Shown here: positions 1-11,876 of the stretch, piece after piece
Layout of the letters: the number at the start of each line of letters is the position of its first letter
Numbering within the stretch: the stretch's first letter is position 1
Source: Diphasiastrum complanatum
Lineage: Eukaryota > Streptophyta > Lycopodiopsida > Lycopodiales > Lycopodiaceae
NCBI GenBank assembly: GCA_029204225.1
Contig: CM055099.1
Coordinates: 54,342,983 to 54,406,982, forward strand
Reading direction: 5' to 3'
Length of the DNA stretch: 64,000 bases
Made by a program: the position numbers and the translations under genes
Notes under the pieces: generated by a model
What the model was told of the DNA's origin: nothing
Seen by the model: the letters and a program-made list of their open reading frames with translations, nothing else
Database searches by the model: none

Positions 1-1350
1 CTCTTCTTCCTAGCCATTACCTCCAATGACTTGAAGTTGAGGTGTCCCATCCTTTTATGCCAAACCTTTTGAATAGGTATTTGCTCCCTTGCAGCACATC
101 CAACTTGGTCAGAAATAACACAAGCATCTAGTTTGAACAACTTCCATTGCCTTTAACATTCTCCAATCAAGACATCCTTCCTTTTGATCAAACAAGCATC
201 TCCATCAAACTCCACCTTTGAGGCCTTTACTTAGCATTTGACTCACACTAAGCAAATTCTTGGTAATAGATGGAATAAACAAGACATCCTCCAAATGAAC
301 ATTCCTATTTGTAGAGAGAGAAATAGGAATTGTGCCAATCCCTTTGATTGCACACTCACCATCATTGGCCGTGTAGATCACCCTCTTGTCATATCCATAT
401 GCCAACAAAGAAGTGAAGTACTCTTTGTGAAAGGTCATGTGTGAACTTGCTCCACTATCAATCCACCAAGGATCTAGATCTCCATCATTAGCAAGCATAC
501 ATGAAGACATCACAAAAGCATCATCATTTGCATCTTGCACATCCAAACCATCCTCATCAAGAGTAAGATTACCTTGCTTGTCTCCTTGATCTCTCTTCTT
601 CTTGTAGCACTCACTTGCAAAGTGTCCTTTGATGCCACAATAGAAGCACTTGAGCTTTGATCTATCCTTCTTTTTGCCACTTGAAGAGGCATCCACTTGA
701 TCTTGCCCTTTAGAACACTTGCTTTTGGTTTTGCCCTTGAATTTGCCCTTTGTGAACATGCATCCTCTTGAAGTGTCGATGTAGATCCACCTCTTGCTTG
801 AAGCCTATATTCCTTATTGATCAAGATCTCTTGAAGATCCATCAAACTTGGCAAAGTCTTTTGAATAGCAATACTTTGAACAATGTTAGCATGAGCATCC
901 AACAAGCCATTAAGAATCACTTGAATAAGCTCTCCTTCTGTAATGCTTTCATCAATGCAAGCTTTCATCCTCAAAAAAAAAGTACTTGGACTTCTCATTC
1001 TTTTGCAAACAATAAAATATTTGTCTTCTTAGAGTCAACACTCTAGAAGTAGACTTGAATTCATAAAGCTTCTTCGATGAACTCCAAGCTTCCAAAGATG
1101 ATGTGCACTTACCAACTTCCTTGAGAAGCTCATTGGTAACATTCATCTTTATCATGGGTAGAGACATCTTGGACCTCTTGTCATATCTCATTTGATTTTT
1201 TTGTGTTGCTGGTCTCTCCTCCAAACCTACAATAATATCCAAAACATCATTCATCTTAAAAGTTGACTCCATTCTCACTTTCCACAATGAATAGCTACTT
1301 GAGATAAGCCTATCATTGGCTTCCAACATGACTCCAATTGAGGTTGCCAT
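1..1350 (-). pseudogene. Broken Ty1/copia gag-protease (family A, copy 1), runs off left edge
   Basis: Minus-strand start of a copia polyprotein. The gag begins at the ATG at 1348-1350 (MATSIGVMLEANDRL). A CCHC knuckle of form CFYCGIKGHFASEC lies near 605-660, the protease motif WWIDSGASSHMTF near 440-480, and the pre-integrase segment WHKRMGHLNFKSLEVMARK reaches base 1. Gag packages element RNA, and the aspartic protease cuts the polyprotein. The frame is broken: relative to the paralogue at 34.6 kb, 17 bp are missing near 965, and one base is missing near 760 where the knuckle frame joins. Paralogous segments lie at 28.8-29.6, 33.5-34.96 and 59.5-60.06 kb. Family assignment is secure. It is not functional as read. 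Confidence 0.9.
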
Positions 1351-2950
1351 GTAGCAATGACCTAATCTTCTTTTTCAACTTGTTTCAATGCACAAAGCAC
1401 TCCTTTGAACAACAACAAATGATTTCAAAAGAAATCACCAAGATTTGAAACTATCTCACAAATTCTCTTCTAGCACTTATACCAAGCAAAACAACACATA
1501 GAATCATGGAATCTTGATCAACTATGATCTATCCTCAATCTAATGACTTTTGCCACTTCCTAAGATTGAAGCACACTCAAATGAAGTCCAACAACCTCAC
1601 TACCGACCCCCAAAAAAAATTCATTTTGACTCATTAAACCAAAGGGTCTACACATAGCCACATATGAGATGGCCTTCCTATTTTCTAGCAACATGTTATA
1701 ACTTCTTAGAGGAAAAAAAAATGGAGTAGGTACTCTTAGATCCACCTTCCTTAAACAACCATATTTTGTAATTAGCACAAAGAGACATGTGAATAGACCC
1801 TCTCTATTTGTGCAACCAGTTAAACTTAGAATAGAGTTTTGTGATGGTGTTGAAAACTTGTAAACCTTGTTGGGTGTTTTGAAAACTCATATGCATCTTC
1901 AGTGTAGAACATCCAAGATCTCAATTTTTTCATGAGAAATTTGTAGTTGGTGAATGTAGCACTTGCTTTTCCAAATTTAATATTATTGTGTCGTCAATCC
2001 TTGTCATCTCTAGCTTTGGTTACGTGAGTTCCTTCCCCACAAACTAGGTCACTCCCTCCAAGAACAATTTGTCATGAAGAAACACCTGTGATTGTCTTAG
2101 ATTAGATTCATTGTGTCACCACTTGAAGATGCCCTCGTAAGCATCTTTTGTTCTTTTGACTTGATGTCACAGGGGAAGTAAATTCTTTTGTAAGACTTTA
2201 CAACATTAGTTTGCGCATGCAAACATTCAAGCCAAGCAAGATGTGTTAAGACTCACCATTGGATCATGTTAGAAGAATAATTAAACAAAGCTAATAGGTT
2301 CCCTCATGCTTTTATAGTTTGTACCTGCCAAAGTGCTCATGAGATTTGTCTTGCCCCAAGAAATTCGCATCACAAAAACATGTTCGTGCTTGCAACTTCA
2401 GACATTACCTTAAATTTTCTTATAGCATCATTATCCAATCTCCACATCCAAGGACTAAATATGCACACACCTTCATGACACACTAATCCTCATACAAATG
2501 TTGTGCCAACTTCATTTGTGCTTACATCTTGGAGCAACACCAAGTCTGAGGAAGCATTAATGGATCCTTATGTGTGCATACACTATGCCATCCTTCAAGA
2601 CATCATCACATGTCTCACACTATTCCTCGATAATTTTGCTATTGCCTCAATAGCCTTGTACAGATAATACAAAAATGAATCTCAATGTGGTCACATTTAA
2701 AATGGCATAAAAAAGGACTTTGCAGGTCAATATAAAAATGTTTTCCAATGAATAGAAGTTATCAAAAACCTAGATGCATTTGAGTCCCCACATTCCACCC
2801 TCATCTTGGAGTGTACTTGGCACTAGAGAGGTGCAAGACCTTAAGGGTGGAGCCCTCCATGCACTACCTTTGGGTTGTTTCTACAACCATAAAAAAATCT
2901 GAATATGGTTCAAACCTTGAGAGTGGTGGTTGAGAATTGGATGTGGGCTT
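1351..2950. other. Non-coding flank upstream of copia gag
   Basis: No convincing reading frame. On the minus strand a primer-site-like string (TTGGTATAAGTGC) sits near 1470-1485, resembling but not matching the tRNA-Met site TGGTATCAGAGC. I could not find a clean LTR here. The whole stretch is repeated at about 34973-36560, so it belongs to the duplicated block. Confidence 0.5.
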
Positions 2951-2960
2951 GCTCACTTAG

Positions 2961-3370
2961 GCAATTCCATGTCATTTCTAGTGTTTAGAGAACACTTGGG
3001 CTTTCAAACCTTGAGTGTTGTGGCAAAGATAGGATGAATCACCCTTGGGGTGAAGTGTACTCGGTGCTTCATCTTTGAAGCCCAAGATTTGATCACTTAG
3101 GCAATTCCATGTCATTTCTAGTGTTTAGAGAACACTTGGGCTTTCAAACCTTGAGTGTTGTGTCAAAGATAGGATGAATCACCCTTGGGGGGAAGTGTAC
3201 TCGGTGCTTCATCTTTGAAGCCCAAGATTTGCTCACTTAGGCAATTCCATGTCATTTCTAGTGTTTAGAGAACACTTGGGCTTTCAAACCTTGAGTGTTG
3301 TGGCAAAGATAGGATGAATCACCCTTGGGGGGAAGTGTACTCGGTGCTTCATCTTTGAAGCCCAAGATTT
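2961..3370. repeat. 140-bp tandem repeat, three copies
   Basis: Units start at 2961, 3101 and 3241, each opening with GCAATTCCATGTCATTTC and ending with CCCAAGATTTG. Units differ by only a few bases. The duplicated block at 36.57-36.70 kb has a single unit, so the array expanded in this copy or contracted in the other. Confidence 0.92.
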
Positions 3371-3834
3371 GCTGATGCTATTGCTCTTCAAGGCCGTTCT
3401 AAATTCTAGATTCCCCTTGAGTAGTGAATTGTGTTACTTACCCAGGTATATCTAGTGATAGTGCTACTCAGTGTTAGCAAGAGGGCAAAAGTGCGACCAT
3501 GACCAAGCTTGAGTCGTTTACAGTTGGGAGACTCACTAGAGGACCAGTCAGGTAGCTCAAGTCTCAGGCTGCTGCTGCCTTCCTCTTATCCTTGTTTCTC
3601 CTTTTGCAAAAGATCCCTTATCGATGATGCTCCGCACTAGAATAGCTCACTCCACTTTTAGCACGATCGTTCAAATGCGGTCATGGTCTGACTCTGCGAT
3701 CTTTACTCCTACCACCACCACCACCCACCAACATCGATTGGAAAAGTTTTCTTATATCTTTCTAAGTCGACGGCTTCATCATGCTCTCTCCAAACCCACC
3801 AGCTTGCCTCAAAGTTCAAGCCGCTGCATCTCAG

Positions 3835-4238
3835 GGTGGTTTCACATGGAAGAGTCCAAGGGCCATTTCAAAATTTGCACTTACCCCCCAGTTTGAAAGC
3901 CCGGGTCCTTCCAAGTCATTCCATGTGAAAGCCCCTTTTCATTTGGAGGGCAAAGCATTTATTATTTAAATTCAAATTAGATAAGGCATTTATGGTTTTC
4001 ATTGGAGGAGAAAGAGAGAAGGCCCACCACTTACCCCCCAATACTCCAAGAGGTCCAAGGTACTCCCCTGGTATCTTGACTTACCCCACCTTGGCACCTT
4101 TCAATGCCACTTGGGATGCCACCTAGGGGCAACTCTCACTCCTTGTGAAATGGGGGGAGGCCTCTTGAAGTGTCTCCACCAATCAAAGTAAAGGATTTGG
4201 GCCTTTTGGACTGACCCCCCACTCCATGTGAAACCACC
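3835..4238. mobile_element. 404-bp inverted-repeat transposon (MITE-like) with 5-bp target duplication
   Basis: The termini GGTGGTTTCACATGGA and TCCATGTGAAACCACC are perfect 16-bp inverted repeats, and looser symmetry continues inward (AGAGTCCAAGGGCC against GGGCCTTTTGGACT). The element is flanked by CTCAG on both sides (3830-3834 and 4239-4243). The paralogous site near 37.17 kb reads through with one CTCAG, which is a natural empty site. Inside are repeats of CCATGTGAAA and CACTTACCCCCCA that could be subterminal binding sites. It has no transposase, so it would be non-autonomous. The superfamily is unclear: a 5-bp duplication is unusual for the common plant groups. Confidence 0.88.
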
Positions 4239-4442
4239 CTCAGAGTTCTATTTAAGGATACACCATCCACCCATCCATTGTATTGCTTTGTGGAGTTCTT
4301 TTGAATCGGTTCAAAATTTAGTAGATTTCGTTCATTCTGTAATTGAACATCAAGGCTTCCTAACTCTAGAGATGAGGATATATGAACCCCACAAGGAGGA
4401 CGAGTGAGGACTGAGGAGCCACGATATCCATACCATGTACTA

Positions 4443-4854
4443 ATAAAGACACATTATAGAGCATTAAGTGTGTTACTAAACTCTTACACTTCAAATATGT
4501 ATGGTCCACAAATAACTTTACACTACTCCAAGAAGGCTACAACACTTTAAATTTGTGGACCCACCAACACGTTTAGAGTACTCATAGAAGATTCTTGCTC
4601 TTAATAATATGTGGGGCTCAAAGCACTTTCCAATGACTCCCAAATTCCAATAAGTCTCTTACTCTTAGAACATGTGGGGCCCATAGTTAGCTTCACTATA
4701 TGTGCTATAAAAAGGATTACATTATTAAAATTCCATCTATAAGGGCTACATATTTTCAAGAATCCATTCATCAAAGTTCCCTATATTTAATATTCCATCC
4801 ACAAAGGCTAAATAATTTTAAGATTTTATCCATGAGTATCTAGTCCCATAAGTA
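4443..4854. other. 412-bp segment absent from the paralogous block
   Basis: Copy 2 joins CCATGTACTA directly to TGCCCTAAG (near 37368). Copy 1 has 412 extra bases between these, bounded by a repeated TA. No terminal inverted repeat is visible. This could be an insertion here or a deletion in the other copy. Confidence 0.6.
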
Positions 4855-4877
4855 TGCCCTAAGTAATGGTGGTCCCC

Positions 4878-7175
<2,298 letters not shown>

Positions 7176-7179
7176 TTAC

Positions 7180-7712
7180 CTTCTAGTATAATCTATGGCA
7201 AAATCCAAACTAGAAACCAAATGACTGGCTTCATAATCATACAAAACCCCGCTATAGTGTTATGAACACTATTAAGCAACACACCAAACTTGCTACAATC
7301 CATAACATAAACATCAAGATTGTTAGATCCATCCACACCATCATTACTTGAAGTTACTTTTGGAATGTTCCCCTCATCAAAAATGACATCTCTACCAACA
7401 ATCACTTTGTTAGTAGAAGGAATGTAAACCTTGTAGGCTTTACTCACCTCACTATATCCAACAAATATACCTTTTCTTGAATATGGATCCTCCTTTGTCC
7501 TATCATCAAGAGTTATATTGACATAGCAAGTGCATCTAGAATTTCTAAAAAACTTGAAACTCGGCCTCCTCTTGAATAGCATCTCAAAAGGTGTCCTTCC
7601 ATCCAATATAGCACTCGACCACCTGTTGCATAAAAAGTTAGCACACAACAATGCTTGATCCCAGAATGTTTTTGGAAGATTAGCTCCTAACCTCATGGCT
7701 TTGTCACTTTCA
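7180..7712 (-). pseudogene. Copia integrase C-terminus joined to an RNase H scrap (family A)
   Basis: The minus strand reads the integrase end of family A: CESDKAMRLGANLPKTFWDQ, then ILDGRTPFEMLFKRRPS and GIFVGYSEVSKAYKVYIPS, ending IFDEGNIPKV. After a short linker (VDGSNNLDV) the reading shifts to an RNase H-like scrap (GVLYDYEASHLVSSLDFA) near 7180-7245. The reverse transcriptase is therefore missing. The fragment begins abruptly at about 7712, where it meets an opposite-strand copia fragment. Comparable integrase ends lie at 32.8-33.4 and 58.7-59.0 kb. It is a dead remnant. Confidence 0.85.
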
Positions 7713-8300
7713 CATTGGTAGTATTCCTATTTTTCTCTAATCTACAAATAGGAATGTAAGCTTGAAGAATGTTTTGTTCATACCTTCCATTACTAAGAAT
7801 GTTCTTAGTGTGTGTCAAATGGTTGAAAAAGGGCTTAAAGTGGAATTTTTTGGTGATTCTTGTTTGATCAAAAGGAATGGAGTCTTGATTGCCCAAGGCA
7901 AGAGACAAGGTGAGCTCTACAAACTTGATGGATATGTTTTTTCTAACCACGGTGGTTTGAAGGCAAAGAGGCAAGTTGGTGAGCTTTGTTCAATGTCAAA
8001 GTCACAAAGATTGTCTTATTCTAGATCTCGCTCAAGATCTAAGATGCCTTTTAATTTAATACATTTGGATGTGCATTGTACAAGTGCTTATTAGATATTG
8101 TTGGACTTATCAAGCACATCGAGATTGCACATCTTTTCGTGCGGGAGAAAGTGCAAGCAAAGGAGATCAAGCTTATTCATGTCTCATCATCAGATTGCAT
8201 TGCTGATATACTCACCAAGGCTTTGCCTAAAGATCCATTTATAAAATTAAGATTGGTTCTTGGAGTTATAGATAGATCTATGCTAGATTTACCAAGCTAG
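7713..8300 (+). pseudogene. Copia protease/pre-integrase fused by deletion to RNase H tail (family B)
   Basis: The plus strand reads NVLFIPSITKNVLSVCQMVEK, then CLIKRNGVLIAQGKRQGELY and SKSQRLSYSRSRSRSK up to about 8090. It then jumps, out of frame, to the C-terminus of copia RNase H: KHIEIAHLFVREKVQAKEIK, HVSSSDCIADILTKALPKD, ending RSMLDLPS at 8300. All of the integrase core and reverse transcriptase are lost. A purine tract and LTR follow directly, so the 3' end is in its native context. The RNase H tail closely matches the minus-strand one at 55328-55816, so both belong to one family. Confidence 0.88.
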
Positions 8301-8301
8301 A

Positions 8302-8312
8302 TTTTTGAGGAG
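8302..8312 (+). promoter_or_regulatory. Polypurine tract of copia family B
   Basis: TTTTTGAGGAG sits right after the RNase H stop codon and before the LTR start TGTGAAAAATGC. In copia elements this tract primes plus-strand DNA synthesis. Confidence 0.75.
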
Positions 8313-9105
8313 TGTGAAAAATGCAAAAATAAGCTTGGTAGAGGCCAAAAATCTTGTATATAGGATAGACACACATGTGTGGAGCCTGTTCCCACGTGTG
8401 AAACTAGTGTACTTTTCATGTACCATAATCATATATGTTGTACATATGATTTAATTCAAGTTCTAGTGGCTAAAATGGCCAAAAACTAGTTTTCTAGAGA
8501 TATGACACATGGCACCAATCTAATGATTGCATGAGCCAAATATTTTGAATAGGTGTCACATCCCATGTGTAGAGGACAGCTCACAGGTGTAGAAATAGCT
8601 TAATTAGGTGAGTTTTTGCTTCTAGAAGATTTCCATGAAGATCTCCATATAGTAGGAAAATAGACAGAAATGCCCAAAATGGAAAGTTTTGATCCAAGTG
8701 TCAAATTGCATGATGGTGACAAGGCATCCTCACATGTGTGAGATTTGATGCATGATCAGTACCTCAAGCTCCAAAAGTGTATATATAGAGGCTTATTTGG
8801 CCATAATCAATGTGAGACACCAATCTTGGTTTTGGAAGCAATTTTAAATGATTCTCTCCATTTGTCTACATTTGTTTTGATTGTTTTGAGGTGCTATCAA
8901 TGTGTACTTGATTTTTAGGTTGGAGTCTATACTCAGACAGTGTTTCACACGTGTGAAACCAGAAAGTACACCTACCTTCAATTAATGATTGTTCTTGTTA
9001 GGATTTTGTATCTAGAATTGATCTTAATCTCAAGTAGATTGATAGATCAAGTAATCTGACAACCAATCCCTCTTGAGGATCAGATTAGGATCCACTCTTG
9101 GTCCT
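8313..9105 (+). mobile_element. 3' LTR of copia family B
   Basis: Starts TGTGAAAAATGC right after the purine tract and ends near 9105, where LINE sequence begins. The inverted copy at 54577-55315 is similar over its whole length. A TATA box (TATATATAG) lies at about 8780-8788, and an 18-nt perfect palindrome GTTTCACACGTGTGAAAC is at 8942-8959. Further CACATGTG/CACGTG motifs lie upstream in the presumed U3. The exact 3' end was not resolved because no clean terminal CA was found. Confidence 0.8.
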
Positions 9106-11495
9106 TTTTGTACTTTTTGCACAGTGACATCGTTAACAAACAATTCATGAGAGAGAGGGCCCAAAGGGGACTGAACGGGGGCAATAGAATGGATGGAACC
9201 AGCATGTCGAAAAGCACGAGAAAGAGGTTCAGTCACGATGGCAAAGAGCAGGGGAGAGAGCGGACAGCCCTGACGAATGCCGCACTTAGGAAAAAAGACA
9301 GAAGAACAAGAACCATTAAAGACAATGGTAGAAGAAGTAGAGGAATAACGAGCATGGACAAAAGTAGAAAAAGAGGGAGGGGAACCCAGGGCACTACAGC
9401 TAGCAACGATAAGGTCCCAACCAATGCGATCGAATGCCTTATTGAGGTCAAGTCAAAGAATCAAAGAGGGGGTATTGGAGGCATGCAAGGAGTCCCAAAC
9501 ATTTAAGAGGGAGTCCATAAATATTGCAGCCCTTGACAAAACCAAATTGCTCAGGCAATAAAAGAGAGGGCAGAAGAGGCGCAAGACGAAGGGTCATGGC
9601 CTTAGCAATGATCTTATAGGAGGTATTCAGCATTGTCAGAGGGCGGAAGTCCGACAAGGAGAGGGGGAGAAGTTTTTTAGGAATAAGCTTAATCAAGCCT
9701 TCAAAAACAGCAGGAGGAAGGGAGCCAGAAAGGGCATGTTGGGCAAGGTGCAGCAAGTGTGAAACGCAGAGAGGAAAGTCGTAAGCATGGAGGGATTGTC
9801 CTCAAACACGGAGCCATCATGATGAAGGGTGTGAACAAAGGAAGCAAAATGGCGGCGACAAAGGGTACAAAAGAAGGAGGAGGTAGGGAGGTCATCGTGC
9901 TTGAGCCAATGGAGTTTAGAGTGAAGCATGAGACCAGCGACAATATGGGAGTCAATATGACGAAGGATAGCCTGGCAGTGGAGCTGAAGAGGAGCAAAAA
10001 GCAGGGGATCCTGGGCCAGAGCACGAGGAGCTACAATACGACCCAAGAGAGAAGAAGCCAACAATTTAGCTCGGTCCAAAGAACGGCACTTGACTTTGCC
10101 TAGCTGACGGATGAAGGTAACACAATTCCTAATTTTGAGATGAGGAGGAGCAGGAGAGTCCAAAAGTTGGGTTAGGGAGGAAATGATCGGGGCAGAAACA
10201 AGAAGAGATAAATTCATCACGTAAGGGGAGAGAAAGGAACAGAAAGCAAGGGCTGAAAATGACAGCTAAGTAGGATAGGACTGTTATCAGAAAGAGGAGT
10301 AAAGTTATGCATCTCAACGGAAAGGAGTCAGAGACAAGAGGTAGAGGAAGAGGCATAGAAACGATCAAGGCGGGCAATGCAAAGGATGGACCAGGCCTAC
10401 AATTAGACCAAGTGTGATGCGGAAAATCGCGGAGAGAGTGGTTAACATCCAAAAGAGAGTAAGAAGATTGGAAGGCAGACCAAGCAAGAGACTCTGCCAC
10501 AGAAATGGAACGAGGGCCATCAGCAGGATTAGTGTACGTATTAAAATTTCCAAGCACTATAAGGTGATCATCCCGAATAGCAGGGAGGTTAGACCAAAAG
10601 TCAGTGCAGAGCACAGAAGAAGTGGGAACATAGAGGTTAAGGATAGAAAAGGCAAATCCATGCTTGCCGACATGGGACAAAGTCCACCGACTAGCTGGAT
10701 CAAAGGAACTGGAAAGCACCCGCCAGTCACAAGAGATCAGGGTAAGAATCCCACCATGTGTCCCTTGCATCGGAGACACCACATAATGGAAAGAGGCTAC
10801 AAACTTCTTGATCAAATAGTGTTGATTGAACTCTCATAACTTTGTTTCTTGCAGAGCGATAATAACATTGCGGTGGGAGTAAGACGCGATAACCCCAGCC
10901 AGATAAGAATGTCTTAGTGGAGCATTAAGGCTCCGCACATTCCAAGAGTAGATATTCTAGGCTAGTAGCAAAGAAATAGCCCCGGCCGAAGTAGAGGCCG
11001 CTTGAGGAGAAGCCGCACCAGCAGGAGGAGAAAAAAATAGCTTAGCATGCAAGTCTTGCTTCAAATCAGTGAGCCTAGGGCAAGAATGTGAATTGGGCTT
11101 CCCAGAAGGACGTGGCTTCTTGGATATCCTGGCTAGAACGCCTTACAGCATGGCTATAGAAGGCATTGATACATGAGGCCCTTTGCTATGAGGGGCAAAA
11201 AGCCCATCAGCAGCAAAGCCATCCGAGATTGGGAGAAGAGTTGCTGCATCTTGCTGGAGCAAGGCCTGTCCGGATGTACTTAAAAGGGTGTAAAAAGCAC
11301 TTCCAAAGGATAATCCGTCGAGGCAAGGGAGAAATAGCAGATCCCGACAAATTGGGCAGAGACAAAGAGCAGGAAGAGTGCTGAGTAGCAGGTGCTGCAA
11401 CAAAGATGAAGCAGACAGAGAAGATGTGTCATGCAGCAGAAGCTGAGGCAACAAAATACTTTTAGCATTTTGATGCTAAAGAGGAGCAACCAAAG
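9106..11495 (-). pseudogene. LINE (non-LTR retrotransposon) ORF2 remnant: endonuclease and reverse transcriptase
   Basis: Read on the minus strand. An N-terminal segment at 11143-11454 contains LPISDGFAADGLFAPHSKGP. The AP-type endonuclease spans about 10960-10200, with motifs near NVIIALQETKL (metal-binding E), HYVVSPMQGTHGGILTL and LIVLGNFNTY, where G-D-F-N is usual. The connecting region is 10220-9693. The reverse transcriptase follows, with GLIKLIPKK, LSDFRPLTMLNTSYKIIAKA, PEQFGFVKGCNIY, then GIRQGCPLSPLLFAIVTEPL and FVND at 9129-9140. LINE proteins copy their RNA at a nick made by the endonuclease. The catalytic F/Y-A-D-D has become F-V-N-D and several frameshifts split the frame, so it is dead. 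Both ends abut LTR sequence. A second copy lies at 42031-43057. Confidence 0.92.
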
Positions 11496-11539
11496 TGAGT
11501 CAAGAGTGCTCTATATGTCGCGAGGGCTCCATACTAGGC

Positions 11540-11876
11540 TATAGTGCCAGACTAGAGAGTTCCGGCATGTAATAAGGATGTTAACTCACCCTTCTTGCCC
11601 TAAAATGAAACCCTAGCCTAGATCCTAGAGTTATGCTTGGTAGGTAGCTAGTTGGTCAAATTTTCACCTTAAACTTAGGTGTAGGTCCTATAAAGTAGGG
11701 ATGACCACCAAATAGACATGACCAACTCTTTTGACTTGAACTAACCTACATTAGGAGTGGGTTGCCACGTGGCATCTTGGACTTACATGTGTGGAACCCA
11801 ATTATACACAATATTTACAATGTTCTACATGGTCTTTGATCAAGCTAGATTTGCCAATTTTTGGCAATTCTTCACA
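11540..11876 (-). mobile_element. Truncated 3' LTR of a minus-strand copia
   Basis: On the minus strand the purine tract AAATTTGAGGAG (11877-11888) precedes TGTGAAGAATTGCC. LTR sequence continues to about 11540, where it is cut by the LINE end. It contains CACATGT and CACGTGG motifs. The start TGTGAAGAATTG resembles the LTR at 47374. Confidence 0.7.

Larger units (their letters stand above)
1..4877. repeat. Direct segmental duplication, copy 1
   Basis: Near-identical sequence occurs in the same orientation at 33597-37394. It covers the copia gag-protease and about 3.5 kb upstream of it. Copy 1 differs by a threefold 140-bp array (one unit in copy 2), a 404-bp inverted-repeat element at 3835-4238 and an extra 412 bp at 4443-4854. 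Homology stops near 4877. The true left limit lies outside the window. Confidence 0.85.

Noticed and set aside
1470-1486. A full 5' LTR directly upstream of the family A gag
   Set aside because: The primer-like string is imperfect, and the sequence beyond it does not match the LTRs found beside family A at 29.9-31.6 kb.
2961-3370. Three regularly spaced repeats as a CRISPR-like array
   Set aside because: The units are 140 bp with no unique spacers, in a plant-type retrotransposon context. It is a plain tandem repeat.
3624-3969. Two short plus-strand frames around 3.7-3.9 kb
   Set aside because: They cross the left end of the 404-bp inserted element, and the equivalent frames are not kept in the paralogous block.
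9108-10839. Plus-strand frames rich in K/R/E across 9.1-10.8 kb
   Set aside because: They are the antisense of the minus-strand LINE, whose motifs are clear.
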